Below are positions 1 to 9,239 of a stretch of 57,913 nucleotides of DNA, in pieces; within the stretch, counting starts at the first letter, position 1, and each line of letters begins with the position of its first letter. Under the pieces are notes generated by a model. That model saw nothing but the letters and a program-made list of their open reading frames with translations, was not told the DNA's origin and ran no database searches. The stretch is from Candidatus Kapaibacterium sp. (GTDB lineage Bacteria > Bacteroidota > Ignavibacteria > Kapaibacteriales > Kapaibacteriaceae), in assembly GCA_018883125.1 (NCBI GenBank), contig VEQR01000008.1, positions 1 through 57,913 of the forward strand, read 5' to 3'. A program made the position numbers and the translations under genes.

Positions 1-1
1 C

Positions 2-634
2 ACGGTTCGGAACAATCTTCCTGACTGGACATCGACCACGCACGGGGCACTGGCCCAGCTGTTTTTGATGATCGCGCTTGGCATCACCCTCCTGACCTCG
101 AAGCGGTGGAACACCGAGAAGTCTACAGTGCCGATGGCTCGCAGCACGGCTACCGTTGTAGTACTTACTTGGGCGTTGACGTTTCTGCAGTTTGTGCTCG
201 GAGCGCTAACGCGTCACACGCTGTCGTGGGGTGTCAGTAACAGTTTCCCGCACTGGAGCGATGCCGGCTTCTTCCCGTCGGCCGAAATGTGGCAGTATTC
301 ACAGGTCATCATTCACTTTGTGCACCGTACTCTGGCCTATGTGGTTGCCGGTATGATTGTTGCGCAGTTTATCAAGCTGCGTCGTGAAGGAGCCCCTTCC
401 GAGATCATCCGCACGGCTCTCACATCACTGGCGTTGGTGGGTGTGCAGATTCTGCTTGGTGCCGGAATCCTCTGGACCGCTCGTGGCGAGCTTGTGACGA
501 CGCTTCACGTAATGGTGGGTGTAACGATCCTGATCCTCAACGCCTCGACGATGATGTCCGTTCTCCGTCAGCCCCTTCGTCGATCATCCGAGAAGGATGT
601 CAGGGGGCTTGCCCATCAAGGGGGAGGACGGTAA
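2..634 (+). CDS. ctaA: Heme A synthase (CtaA/COX15 family), C-terminal part
   Basis: Heme A synthase oxidises the C8 methyl of heme O to a formyl group, giving heme A for aa3/caa3 oxidases, in the inner membrane. The frame is open from the left window edge, so the N-terminus lies outside. The visible part begins near an HGALAQLF motif typical of this family. Two later histidine-bearing helices, around HFVHRT and TLHVMVG, match the conserved heme-ligand positions. At least four hydrophobic helices are present. The stop is followed two bases later by ctaB, with the ctaB ribosome site (GGGGAGG, 621-627) inside the ctaA end, so the two are co-transcribed. The family call is strong. The missing start is due to the window edge, not a lesion. 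Confidence 0.93.
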   Translation, partial: TVRNNLPDWTSTTHGALAQLFLMIALGITLLTSKRWNTEKSTVPMARSTATVVVLTWALTFLQFVLGALTRHTLSWGVSNSFPHWSDAGFFPSAEMWQYSQVIIHFVHRTLAYVVAGMIVAQFIKLRREGAPSEIIRTALTSLALVGVQILLGAGILWTARGELVTTLHVMVGVTILILNASTMMSVLRQPLRRSSEKDVRGLAHQGGGR

Positions 635-636
635 CG

Positions 637-1557
637 ATGGCGCATAACACGGATCTTGCCTTGGACGCTCAGGTTGATGAAGCGAAGACGTCGCGTGCTG
701 CGGCGTACTATGAGCTGACTAAACCCGGGATCAGTAAGATGGTCATGATGACAACGCTGGCTGGATACTACCTTGCCCTGCCATCATCATCATCCATCCT
801 TTCTCCGGATGGCGCAGCAAAGCTTGCGACTACCTTGTTTGGGACGCTGCTTATCAGTAGCGGCAGTTGTGTTGTGAATCACATCATGGAACGCAATGTC
901 GATGCGCGGATGAAGCGCACTGCCAAGCGTCCGATTCCCGCAGGAATCATCACGCTTGCGAATGCTTCGGTGTTTGCGGCAATCCTTTCATTGGGTGGCG
1001 CCGCACTTCTTTACACCGTGAACACGCTGACGTTCTGGCTTGCCATTGCGACGTGGCTGAGCTATGTGTTGGTATACACACCGATGAAGACGAGGTCGTC
1101 GCTGGCCGTTATCGTCGGTGGCGTGCCGGGCGCTCTGCCGTTCATGGGCGGCTGGACGGCCGTTACCGGTCAGGCAGATCCAATGGCATGGGTTCTATTT
1201 GCGATCCTTTTCTTCTGGCAACTCCCGCACTTCTATGCGCTTTCCTGGATGTACCGTTCCGATTACCGGGAAGGGGGCATGGTGTTGCGCGCTGTTTCGG
1301 ATGACAGTGGAAAAACTCTTGCCGTGCAGATGACGCTTACCAGCGTTCTCCTGCTCGCATCGTCACTGGTGCCAACAATTCTTGGTGTAACCGGAACGAT
1401 CTATGCTGCTGGCGTTGGCTTGCTTGGTGTGTGGCTTACACTTCAGAGCGCGTTTTTCTACCGTCAGCCCGACGCGGCAACAGCCCGCAAGGTTCTCCTT
1501 ACGTCGTACGCGGTCCTTATGGGGATCGTTGTACTCATGTTTCTCGACAAACAATGA
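637..1557 (+). CDS. ctaB: Protoheme IX farnesyltransferase (heme O synthase)
   Basis: This UbiA-superfamily prenyltransferase adds a farnesyl group to heme b to make heme O, the substrate of the upstream CtaA. The 306-residue length is usual. The first Asp-rich prenyl-diphosphate motif is seen around residues 81-94 (NHIMERNVDARMKR), followed by the conserved RPIPAG. A second loop has the YTPMK sequence near residue 148. Eight to nine hydrophobic helices are apparent. The start is supported by GGGGAGG ten bases upstream. It lies between ctaA and ctaE in what reads as one oxidase-assembly operon. Confidence 0.96.
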   Translation: MAHNTDLALDAQVDEAKTSRAAAYYELTKPGISKMVMMTTLAGYYLALPSSSSILSPDGAAKLATTLFGTLLISSGSCVVNHIMERNVDARMKRTAKRPIPAGIITLANASVFAAILSLGGAALLYTVNTLTFWLAIATWLSYVLVYTPMKTRSSLAVIVGGVPGALPFMGGWTAVTGQADPMAWVLFAILFFWQLPHFYALSWMYRSDYREGGMVLRAVSDDSGKTLAVQMTLTSVLLLASSLVPTILGVTGTIYAAGVGLLGVWLTLQSAFFYRQPDAATARKVLLTSYAVLMGIVVLMFLDKQ

Positions 1558-1578
1558 TCAATCATCACAGGTGGTAGC

Positions 1579-2178
1579 ATGTCTGCAGCACTGAATCTTT
1601 CTCACGAGCCGGTCACCAAGATCGCCCATGGCAAGCTGGCCATGTGGGCGTTTCTTGCCTCCGAGCTCATGTTCTTCACGGGGTTCTTCGGCACCTTCAT
1701 TGTGCTCAGGAATACCAACTATCAGGCATTCTACGAAGCCTCGCATCACCTTGCTTGGCCCCTTGCCTTGGTGAATACCTTTTTGCTGATCGGCAGCTCG
1801 CTCACGATGGCGTTGGCGATCTACAATCTCGAGCGGAAGAATAACGGCCAGTTCCAGACCTTTCTCGGTCTGACGATTTTGGGCGGCGTGGGCTTTCTCG
1901 TCGTCAAGTATTTCGAATACAGCGCCAAGTGGCATGACGGGCTTTTCCCTGGTCAGGAAAACCACACGCTGTTCTACTCATTTTACTTTATCATGACCGG
2001 TTTCCACGCTCTTCACGTGGTGGCCGGAATGATCCCGATGATCTTCATGCTGGTGAAGTCCTACACAAAGAAGGGATATCCGTATCCGGTGAAGGTTGAG
2101 GCACTGGGCCTGTATTGGCACTTTGTGGACCTTATGTGGATCTTCATCTTCCCAGCACTGTATCTCATCTTCCCATAA
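1579..2178 (+). CDS. ctaE: Cytochrome c oxidase subunit III
   Basis: Subunit III of a heme-copper oxidase, an inner-membrane helper of the catalytic subunit that stabilises proton uptake. The 199-residue protein is the short five-helix form. Helix 1 has the SELMFF(T)GFF pattern, and the end has the family signature around LYWHFVDLMWIF. The start has a GGTGG Shine-Dalgarno-like sequence eight bases upstream. It follows ctaB by 21 bases and precedes subunit IV by 35 bases. Subunits I and II are not in the window and presumably lie upstream or elsewhere. Confidence 0.95.
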   Translation: MSAALNLSHEPVTKIAHGKLAMWAFLASELMFFTGFFGTFIVLRNTNYQAFYEASHHLAWPLALVNTFLLIGSSLTMALAIYNLERKNNGQFQTFLGLTILGGVGFLVVKYFEYSAKWHDGLFPGQENHTLFYSFYFIMTGFHALHVVAGMIPMIFMLVKSYTKKGYPYPVKVEALGLYWHFVDLMWIFIFPALYLIFP

Positions 2179-2213
2179 TCAGACAATTAACTCCCGTTCC
2201 CTGGAGAAATCCC

Positions 2214-2594
2214 ATGAGTCACGATCACGGAAACGTTATTCCGGCCTACATGAAGGTTTTCGCAACGCTCTGCGTGATGACGCTGCTCACTGTAGCAGCT
2301 GCGAAGATCGATCCATTCCACGGCATGCATAACGGATACATCTTCAACATTACTCTTGGTCTGGCAATTGCCGTCTTCAAGGTGATTTGCGTGATGTACA
2401 TCTTTATGCACCTGAAGTTCGACAACCCATTCCTGCGCTTCTTCGTATACGTTCCGGTGTTTCTCTTCTTTGTTATGACGTTCGGACTGAACCTTGAGTT
2501 CGGTCATGCTCCGTCGAACAACAAGGTCACACGTACCGTATACGAGCAGCTGCATCCCGGTGAGCATCACGGTGCTGGGCACGGCGGACACTGA
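2214..2594 (+). CDS. ctaF: Cytochrome c oxidase subunit IV (caa3-type)
   Basis: A 126-residue small oxidase subunit with three predicted membrane helices. The last-but-one helix carries the VMYIFMHLKF pattern characteristic of caa3/bo3 subunit IV. The tail is histidine- and glycine-rich (ending GEHHGAGHGGH), as is the beginning (MSHDHG); these may bind metal, which is inference. The frame is open further upstream, but the ATG at 2214 is chosen because CTGGAG sits eight bases before it and the longer form would run through the end of ctaE. It belongs to the same operon as ctaE and the Sco gene. Confidence 0.9.
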   Translation: MSHDHGNVIPAYMKVFATLCVMTLLTVAAAKIDPFHGMHNGYIFNITLGLAIAVFKVICVMYIFMHLKFDNPFLRFFVYVPVFLFFVMTFGLNLEFGHAPSNNKVTRTVYEQLHPGEHHGAGHGGH

Positions 2595-2602
2595 CCACAG
2601 TA

Positions 2603-3187
2603 ATGACGCTGCTTCGATCAGGCGCAATTGTTGCGCTCCTCAGTGTTGCCGTTTTGTCTTCGTCGTGTACGACGGAGACGAAGGATGCAGCTGATGCACG
2701 CTCACCGTGGGATACCCTGCCGGTGCTGCGAGTGGTTTCGTCGTTCGAAGGTATCGACCAGGATAGCGCCACGTTCACAGCTGAAGCAATGAAGGGGCGC
2801 CCATGGCTTGCGTCATTCTTCTTCAGCCGCTGCGGAACGGTGTGTCCGGCGCTCAATAGTGTGCTTTCCGGCGTCTATCGTGAATTCTCTGGCAAGGTTT
2901 CTTTTGTGTCGCTCACGTCAGATCCAGAGTACGATACTCCGAGCGTTCTGCACGAGTATGCCGGACGGTATGGAGCGCAGCGGAGCACGTGGGCGTTTGT
3001 GAATCTTCCGCTCGACTCGATGATCTCGGTTTCGAGTAACGATCTCGGTCTGGTTTCGCCGACCAATCCTGATCTGCACTCCACACGATTCGTACTCATA
3101 GACACGGCCATGCAGGTACGTGGATACTTCGACAGTGCCGATCCGGCCGACGTCGAAAAACTCCGAGGAATTCTCAAGACACTATGA
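2603..3187 (+). CDS. SCO1/SenC family copper chaperone, probable lipoprotein
   Basis: Sco proteins deliver copper to, or reduce, the CuA site of oxidase subunit II. This 194-residue protein has a hydrophobic leader ending in LSSSC (Cys22), which reads as a lipoprotein signal. The thioredoxin-fold motif CGTVC (Cys77, Cys81) is followed by the third copper ligand, His159, in DLHSTRFVLID. All three expected ligands are therefore present. It starts nine bases after subunit IV and its stop overlaps the next start (ATGA), indicating translational coupling. Placement inside an oxidase operon fits a CuA assembly role. Confidence 0.92.
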   Translation: MTLLRSGAIVALLSVAVLSSSCTTETKDAADARSPWDTLPVLRVVSSFEGIDQDSATFTAEAMKGRPWLASFFFSRCGTVCPALNSVLSGVYREFSGKVSFVSLTSDPEYDTPSVLHEYAGRYGAQRSTWAFVNLPLDSMISVSSNDLGLVSPTNPDLHSTRFVLIDTAMQVRGYFDSADPADVEKLRGILKTL

Positions 3188-3630
3188 TGGACCTCAGTCA
3201 ACTCCCGGCACTCAACGCAATGCTCAACGCCATTTCGGCGGTGCTGCTCGTTGTTGGATACCGCCTCATTCGTGCAAAGAAGATCGAACAGCATCGGAAG
3301 GTGATGATCACGGCGTTTGTGATTTCTGTCGTCTTCCTGCTCTGCTACTTGTTGCACAAGTGGCATCTGTACACGACAACTGGAAGCCCCAACACTACAT
3401 TCCCCGGTGATGGTGTTTGGCGAGCGGTGTATCTGGTGATCCTTTTCACGCATGTTTCGCTTGCGGTAACAGTGCCTGTCTTGGCGGTCATTTCAATTCG
3501 TAGGGGGCTTTCCATGTCGGTTGAAGCCCACCGACGAATTGTACGATACACTTTGCCGATCTGGTTGTATGTATCGGTGACTGGTGTGATCGTGTACTTC
3601 ATGTTGTACCAATGGTTTGGTAGGGCGTAA
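3184..3630 (+). CDS. DUF420 family membrane protein (CtaM-like oxidase assembly)
   Basis: A 148-residue protein with four predicted helices and conserved histidines in helix-proximal positions (EQHRKVM, LLHKWHLY, FTHVSLA, EAHRRIVRYTLP). This matches DUF420, whose Bacillus/Staphylococcus member CtaM is needed for heme-copper oxidase maturation. The function here is transferred from that family and from the operon context. It starts at an ATGA overlap with the Sco gene; the next in-frame ATG (3187) is equally possible. Its stop overlaps the following start as TAATG. A CtaM-type role in heme insertion is likely but not shown by sequence alone. Confidence 0.85.
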   Translation: MMDLSQLPALNAMLNAISAVLLVVGYRLIRAKKIEQHRKVMITAFVISVVFLLCYLLHKWHLYTTTGSPNTTFPGDGVWRAVYLVILFTHVSLAVTVPVLAVISIRRGLSMSVEAHRRIVRYTLPIWLYVSVTGVIVYFMLYQWFGRA

Positions 3631-3857
3631 TGAAGGTTATGATCTCGATTCTCGTCTTTCTGCTTGCTAGCGTCAGCGCGCTCATGGCATGTCCTGCCTG
3701 TAAGGATAGCTATACCAAAGGCGGCCAAAACGCGGCGGTAGGGGATGCATATTCGTTGTCAGTGATGGTGATGCTGGCGGTGCCGATCACGATACTGACA
3801 ATCGCGATTGTGATGATCGCACGACGTCTTCGACAACATCCGAATTCCATCGCGTGA
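3630..3857 (+). CDS. Small membrane protein with CPxC motif, unknown function
   Basis: A 75-residue protein. It has a signal-like hydrophobic N-terminus (residues 1-19) followed directly by CPACKDSY (Cys21 and Cys24), a short polar stretch with KGGQN, a second hydrophobic helix at about residues 42-64, and a basic tail. I do not recognise a named family. The start overlaps the DUF420 stop (TAATG), so it is the last gene of the oxidase-assembly operon. A CPxC pair on the outer face, beside Sco and DUF420, suggests a redox or metal-binding accessory for the oxidase or for the downstream complex III. That role is inference only. Confidence 0.7.
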   Translation: MKVMISILVFLLASVSALMACPACKDSYTKGGQNAAVGDAYSLSVMVMLAVPITILTIAIVMIARRLRQHPNSIA

Positions 3858-3883
3858 TTCATGTGGACAACCATGCGATGTAG

Positions 3884-3906
3884 GTTCACTGTGAACGGTA
3901 TATTTG
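3884..3906 (+). promoter_or_regulatory. actA promoter with adjoining inverted repeat (possible operator)
   Basis: A TAnnTTTG -7 element (TATATTTG, 3899-3906) lies 27 bases before the actA start. Immediately upstream, at 3884-3896, is a perfect inverted repeat GTTCAC-T-GTGAAC that fills the spacer where polymerase binds. No TTG is seen 21 bases upstream, so the promoter may be weak or activator-dependent. A regulator binding the repeat is inferred. Confidence 0.6.
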
Positions 3907-3933
3907 CACGACATTTTTAGCTGAGGGAAGCGA

Positions 3934-4692
3934 ATGTTTTCACGCAAGTTCGACATGGGGGTCAAGATCGGCGGGGCTGTCGCAGGCGGCGTCGTAGCGG
4001 TACTTGTCCTCATTGGATACTTCGGATTCCGGAACAGTTTTGCCGATGTAGGCTATCGGCCTGAACAGCCGGTACCATTCTCACACAAGCTTCATGCTGG
4101 GCAGCTGCAGATCCACTGTCAGTACTGCCACGCTGGTGTGGAGAAGTCGGCCCATTCGCCAGTGCCTACAACCCAGACGTGTATGAACTGCCACACGGCT
4201 GTTAAGGCGGAGTCGCCAAAGCTTCAGCTTGTCCGCGACTCATACGAGTCGGGCAATCCCATCCAGTGGGTGCGTATACATAAGGTACCAGACTACGCGC
4301 ACTTCAACCACAGCCGCCACATCCGCGCACAGATCGATTGTAAGTCGTGCCACGGCCCTGTCGAAGAGATGGGCGTCGTATCGCAATTCAAGCCCCTTAG
4401 CATGGGATGGTGTCTTGATTGTCATCGAAATCCCGAAGCGAACATCGTGGGTGCCCGTCCGATTTCTGGCGTGTTCACCGGTAAGGTGCATGACATGAAG
4501 AACCTGCTTGATAGCAGCTATATCTTCACGCCGATCAAAGCACAGGTGCACGATAAGGGCGAACTTGAGCCTCTCACGGTTCCGCAGTATGGCGGATATC
4601 ACACCAAGGTCCCGCCGGTGACGGTTGCCGGCATCCCGCACCCGAAGAAGGCCGGCATCGGTCCGGAGAACTGCTCGTCGTGTCACTATTGA
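3934..4692 (+). CDS. actA: Alternative complex III subunit A, pentaheme cytochrome c
   Basis: ActA is the multiheme cytochrome of alternative complex III, which oxidises quinol and passes electrons towards cytochrome c or the oxidase. The 252-residue protein has one N-terminal anchor helix (about 14-31) and five CxxCH heme sites at 62-66, 83-87, 136-140, 160-164 and 247-251. Several further histidines (FSHKLH, HFNHSRH) are likely distal ligands. Five hemes is the family norm. It has its own promoter and is separated from the oxidase-assembly genes by 76 bases. The 3' end of the gene holds an alternative in-frame start for actB, which I judged less likely. Confidence 0.95.
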   Translation: MFSRKFDMGVKIGGAVAGGVVAVLVLIGYFGFRNSFADVGYRPEQPVPFSHKLHAGQLQIHCQYCHAGVEKSAHSPVPTTQTCMNCHTAVKAESPKLQLVRDSYESGNPIQWVRIHKVPDYAHFNHSRHIRAQIDCKSCHGPVEEMGVVSQFKPLSMGWCLDCHRNPEANIVGARPISGVFTGKVHDMKNLLDSSYIFTPIKAQVHDKGELEPLTVPQYGGYHTKVPPVTVAGIPHPKKAGIGPENCSSCHY

Positions 4693-4748
4693 TCTGGCGC
4701 AGCCCGCCCACTCTCAACAAGAACGAAAACTCCCAACAAGGTTCGAAT

Positions 4749-7721
4749 ATGTCCGACCGTTCACTCCATGCATCGAACAACCCTTTGTGGAAGAGCATCG
4801 ACGAGCTCGCCGAGGGTCGCGGAGAGACAGCAGAGTTTGCTCCAGGAACAACATCCTCGGCCCTGGTCGATTCGACCGTCAGTCGCCGAAGTTTCATGGC
4901 ACTTGTCTCTGCGTCAATGGCTCTGACGGCTGCAGCATGCCGTCGACCTGAGCAGAAGCTTGTCCCATCGGTCAAGTCACTACAGAATGCCACACCGGGT
5001 CTGCCGATCTATTACGCTTCGGTCTACTCGCATCGCAACATCGCCTATGGCGCTGTTGTCAAGACTCGTGAGGGACGCCCCATCAAGGTCACCGGCAACG
5101 CGTCGCACCCGAACGCTCCACGTGGTGCCGCCAACGCAGAAATGCAGGCATCTCTATTGTCGCTCTACGATCCGGACCGCATTCGTCGTGCGAAGATCAA
5201 CGGTCAGCAAACCTCCTATGATGCGGCAGTCAGCAAGATCGCTGCGGCCATCAGTGAAGGGGCTGCCAATGGAAAGAAGACAGCCCTCATCGTTGATGAA
5301 CATTGCTCGCCCACGTATTCTCAGCTTTTGAACGAATTCATCGCCGCTGTGCCCAGTGCCGTGGTAGTGAGCGTTCCTGCTGTCTGCCACGACGGTGCGG
5401 CGCAGGCCAACGCTGCTGTCTTTGGACGTGATGCAGAGATCCTGCCGGACCTATCGAAGGCCTCGGTCATTGTTAGCGTGGATGCGGACTTCCTTGGTGC
5501 GGATAAATCGGCACTGTATCACACCACGCGGTTCTCATCGCGCCGTACGCCGAGCAAGGCGAATCCAACGATGTCACACCTGACGGTAGTTGAGGCGCAG
5601 TATTCGGCAACTGGTATGAATGCCGATAAGCGTCACCGCGTTGCGCCGTCCCAAGTGGAATCGTTCCTTGAAGATCTGCACGCCAGCATCGTTGGAGGGG
5701 CATCATCATCAAACGCAGCAGTGGCTGCCGCAGCTCAGCGACTTAAGAGCGCCGGAGCAGGTAATGGCGTTGTCCTCGCGGGCGCGCATCTTTCCGCGCA
5801 TGCCCATGGCCTTGCTATTGCGATCAACAGCGCCCTCGGTTCGGTGGGAGCAGGGAAGATCGTTGATCCATCCGTAACCCTGCCAAACTCCGGACAAAAG
5901 GGTGTCGCCATTGCTGACGCCACGTCGCAGATGCAGGCCGGTAATGTCCACGCAGCGATCTTCCTCGACGTGAACCCTGAATACTCAGCGTCGCGTGCGT
6001 TCAAGAATGCCCTGCTCAAAGACGTCAAGTTCCGCGCTGCAATCAACCTGTATGACGATGAGACCTCACAGATTTCTGATGTCAGCATTCCTGCCGCGCA
6101 CTGGCTTGAGTCATGGGGAACAGCGGTCAGCCCGGATGGAACGGTAAGTGTTCAGCAGCCGGTTATCGCGCCGTTGTGCGATGGTATTCCGTCGCTGTGT
6201 GACACGCTCATCAACATCGGCAAAAAGGTCAATGCAGCATTTATGGCCACTACGGCCAGCTATGCTGATTACGTCAAGGCAGCTGTGATGACGGCCTACC
6301 CCGGCACCAACTGGACGGATGCGCTTCAGGTTGGCGCCGTGTCCGGAACGGCGCGCCCGTCATCCGATGCAGCAATGAACCTCGGTGCCGTCGCTTCTCT
6401 CGTAAAAGCAAGTGTCCCATCAGGTCGGGTGCTCATGACTGTTCCGTCAAGTGCGCTCTATGATGGACGTCTGGCAAACAATGGATGGCTTCAGGAACTG
6501 CCGGATCCAGTAACGAAGGTCACCTGGGGTAACGTTGCCCTCATCAGTCCGGCAACGGCCGTTGGCCTTGGACTTGCAACGTCGGCGGAGGATCTGAAGG
6601 CTCTGTCAAAGGCAAATGAGAAGGTGATTTCGATCACCACGGCAAATGGAAGCATTGAGTTGCCGGCTCTTGTTCAGCCCGGTATGGCCGACGATACTAT
6701 TGCTGTTTCCCTTGGATACGGTCGCACGTCGGCCGGAACCATCGGCAGCGGTGTTGGAGCCAATGCCTTTGCTGTTGGCGGCGCTGGTTATCACCAGGTA
6801 AAGGATGTTACGGTCACGGGAGACCGCGTTCGTATCGCAACAACGCAGAACCATCACACACTTGGCGAAACGCCTGGTGATACACCGAACGAGCGTAACG
6901 TTGCTCGTGCACTGACGCTGAGCGAACTCATCAAGCTTGACGAGTCGATCGAAGCAGAGTATCTCAAGAATGAGGCTGGCAAGCCCCTTTCCATCGTGAG
7001 TGACTATGAGTACAAGGGCCACCGCTGGGGAATGGTGATTGACATGAGCGCCTGTACTGGTTGCTCTTCATGTGTGGTTGCCTGCCAAAGTGAGAATAAC
7101 ATTCCAGTCGTTGGCAAGGAGCAAGTGCTGATCGGCCGCGAGATGCACTGGATCCGTCTTGACCGGTATTATTCGGGATCGCTGCAGGACCCATCGGCAA
7201 CGCTTCTCGAGCCGATGCTGTGTCAGCACTGCGAAAACGCTCCGTGCGAGAATGTGTGTCCGGTAGCTGCTACCACGCACTCGCCGGAAGGTCTGAATGA
7301 GATGACCTATAACCGCTGTGTTGGCACGCGCTACTGTTTGAACAACTGTCCGTATAAGGTCCGCCGATTCAACTTCCTGAACTACAAGGACGAGCGTCAG
7401 CCGCTCGACCTTGTATTCAACCCTGAAGTCTCTGGCCGTATGCGCGGTATCATGGAAAAGTGCACCTTCTGCGTTCAACGTCTGCATGAAGCCAAGTGGC
7501 ATGCTCGTGATGCGGGCCGTGCACGCGTTATGGACGGTGAGGCTATCACGGCATGTCAGGAAGCATGTCCGGCCGGCGCGATCATTTTTGGCGACATCAA
7601 TGACAAGAGCAGCAAGGTCGCTGCGGCCCGTGGGAGCGAACGTAGTTTCCACGTCCTTGCCGAGATCAATACGCGGCCATCGGTAACCTATTTGGCCAAG
7701 GTCATCAACGACAGGGCCTGA
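4749..7721 (+). CDS. actB: Alternative complex III subunit B, iron-sulfur protein
   Basis: ActB combines an N-terminal half related to molybdopterin oxidoreductases (in this family without cofactor) and a C-terminal ferredoxin-like half that carries electrons from the quinol site. Residues 45-50 (SRRSFM) form a twin-arginine signal, followed by a hydrophobic stretch ending in AAAC, which may be lipidated. The iron-sulfur region starts at Cys769 (CTGCSSCVVAC). It continues through CQHC-ENAPC-ENVCP and CVGTRYCLNNCP, then CTFC and finally CQEACP near 936. That is enough for three 4Fe-4S clusters and one 3Fe-4S cluster. The ATG at 4749 is chosen over the upstream in-frame start at 4680, which overlaps actA and adds an atypical leader. 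Length is 990 residues. Confidence 0.95.
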   Translation: MSDRSLHASNNPLWKSIDELAEGRGETAEFAPGTTSSALVDSTVSRRSFMALVSASMALTAAACRRPEQKLVPSVKSLQNATPGLPIYYASVYSHRNIAYGAVVKTREGRPIKVTGNASHPNAPRGAANAEMQASLLSLYDPDRIRRAKINGQQTSYDAAVSKIAAAISEGAANGKKTALIVDEHCSPTYSQLLNEFIAAVPSAVVVSVPAVCHDGAAQANAAVFGRDAEILPDLSKASVIVSVDADFLGADKSALYHTTRFSSRRTPSKANPTMSHLTVVEAQYSATGMNADKRHRVAPSQVESFLEDLHASIVGGASSSNAAVAAAAQRLKSAGAGNGVVLAGAHLSAHAHGLAIAINSALGSVGAGKIVDPSVTLPNSGQKGVAIADATSQMQAGNVHAAIFLDVNPEYSASRAFKNALLKDVKFRAAINLYDDETSQISDVSIPAAHWLESWGTAVSPDGTVSVQQPVIAPLCDGIPSLCDTLINIGKKVNAAFMATTASYADYVKAAVMTAYPGTNWTDALQVGAVSGTARPSSDAAMNLGAVASLVKASVPSGRVLMTVPSSALYDGRLANNGWLQELPDPVTKVTWGNVALISPATAVGLGLATSAEDLKALSKANEKVISITTANGSIELPALVQPGMADDTIAVSLGYGRTSAGTIGSGVGANAFAVGGAGYHQVKDVTVTGDRVRIATTQNHHTLGETPGDTPNERNVARALTLSELIKLDESIEAEYLKNEAGKPLSIVSDYEYKGHRWGMVIDMSACTGCSSCVVACQSENNIPVVGKEQVLIGREMHWIRLDRYYSGSLQDPSATLLEPMLCQHCENAPCENVCPVAATTHSPEGLNEMTYNRCVGTRYCLNNCPYKVRRFNFLNYKDERQPLDLVFNPEVSGRMRGIMEKCTFCVQRLHEAKWHARDAGRARVMDGEAITACQEACPAGAIIFGDINDKSSKVAAARGSERSFHVLAEINTRPSVTYLAKVINDRA

Positions 7722-7773
7722 TACTTCTCAACTACGACTGATTTAACGAACGATTCACTGACGGGAACCAAAC

Positions 7774-9195
7774 ATGACGGTGGTCCAGGAACAAGAGCGA
7801 ATGCAGGGCATGGCGCACGGCGAAGAGCCGGTGCGTGAAGACCTCGTCCTCGGTAATCCAACGATGCGCGACGTAACGGCACGCATCGCCAGCATCGTGG
7901 AGTCGAAGATCACGATGAAGTACCTCGCCACGCTCAGCGTGACCGGCGCAATGGCTGCGTGGGGACTGTTCGCGTTGTACTACACGATCACAACCGGTAT
8001 CGGTGTATGGGGCTTGAACAATCCGATCGGTTGGGGATGGGACATCACGAACTTCGTGTTCTGGATCGGTATCGGTCATGCCGGTACGCTGATCTCGGCC
8101 ATCTTGTTCCTCTTCCGTCAGAAGTGGCGTACTGCCATTAACCGATCGGCAGAGGCGATGACGATTTTTGCCGTGATCTGTGCACTGACGATGGTGCTCA
8201 GTCACACGGGGCGTCCGTGGCTGTTCTACTGGCTGCTACCGTACCCGAATCAAATGGCAATGTGGGTGAACTTCCGATCGCCACTCATGTGGGACGTGTT
8301 CGCCGTGAACACCTATTTCACGGTGTCGGCCCTCTTCTGGTTCGTTGGACTTATTCCTGACCTTGCTACTCTTCGCAACTACGTCAAGGGGCCGATCGCG
8401 CAGAAGGTCTACGGCGTACTGTCGCTTGGCTGGACGGGTTCAACGCGTAACTGGCACCACTACGAGATCGCCTACATGATCTTGGCCGGTATTTCAACGC
8501 CGCTGGTTCTTTCGGTTCACTCGGTGGTTTCCTTCGACTTTACCGTTGGCATCCTTCCTGGATGGCATACCACGATCTTCCCACCATATTTCGTTGCCGG
8601 CGCTATCTTCTCCGGGTTCGCCATGGTGATGACGCTGCTGGTGATCACGCGTGAGATTCTTGACCTGAAGCAGTTCATCACGCTGAAGCACTTTGAGAAC
8701 ATGAACAAGATCATGCTCGCTACGGGCATGATGGTGGGCTACGCCTACATTCTGGAGTTCTTCATCGCCTGGTACTCTGGCAGCGACTGGGAACGCTGGA
8801 TCTTTATCAATCGTGCTTTCGGTGACTATGCTTGGGCGTACTGGACAATGTTCACCTGCAACGTGGTTTCACCACAGGTGTTCTGGTTCAAAAAGGCACG
8901 TCGCAACATTCCGCTGATGTTCATCATCTCGATCTTCATCAACATCGGCATGTGGTTTGAGCGTTTCACGATCATCGCCACCACACTGCATCATGACTTC
9001 CTTCCGGCGTCGTGGGGCTATTACTCACCAACGTGGGTTGAGATTTCCATCTTCATTGGCACGTTCGGAATATTCCTGACGCTGTTCCTGCTGTTTGCCA
9101 AGTTTGTTCCGGTGATCGCCATTGCTGAGATCAAGAGCATCATGCCCGGAGCTCAGCCGACGCATCATCACGACCATCATGGCGATGCCCACTGA
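7774..9195 (+). CDS. actC: Alternative complex III subunit C, NrfD/PsrC-like quinol-binding membrane subunit
   Basis: ActC is one of two large NrfD-like membrane subunits and is the likely quinol-oxidising one. The 473-residue protein has about ten predicted helices after a roughly 45-residue cytoplasmic N-terminus. Conserved NrfD-type features are seen, such as [15 protein letters not shown] near residues 107-121 and [10 protein letters not shown] near 248-257. The C-terminus is histidine-rich ([10 protein letters not shown]). It lies 52 bases after actB and 44 bases before actD in the conserved act gene order, so the identification rests on both sequence and context. Confidence 0.94.
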   Translation: MTVVQEQERMQGMAHGEEPVREDLVLGNPTMRDVTARIASIVESKITMKYLATLSVTGAMAAWGLFALYYTITTGIGVWGLNNPIGWGWDITNFVFWIGIGHAGTLISAILFLFRQKWRTAINRSAEAMTIFAVICALTMVLSHTGRPWLFYWLLPYPNQMAMWVNFRSPLMWDVFAVNTYFTVSALFWFVGLIPDLATLRNYVKGPIAQKVYGVLSLGWTGSTRNWHHYEIAYMILAGISTPLVLSVHSVVSFDFTVGILPGWHTTIFPPYFVAGAIFSGFAMVMTLLVITREILDLKQFITLKHFENMNKIMLATGMMVGYAYILEFFIAWYSGSDWERWIFINRAFGDYAWAYWTMFTCNVVSPQVFWFKKARRNIPLMFIISIFINIGMWFERFTIIATTLHHDFLPASWGYYSPTWVEISIFIGTFGIFLTLFLLFAKFVPVIAIAEIKSIMPGAQPTHHHDHHGDAH

Positions 9196-9239
9196 TCCCT
9201 TTTTGACACACCACCTGCACTGAAGAACGAAGGTCACTT

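Noticed and set aside
4749-7721. Molybdenum enzyme (formate dehydrogenase or similar)
   Set aside because: The act gene order and the ActB domain layout explain it, and ActB proteins are known not to carry the molybdenum cofactor.
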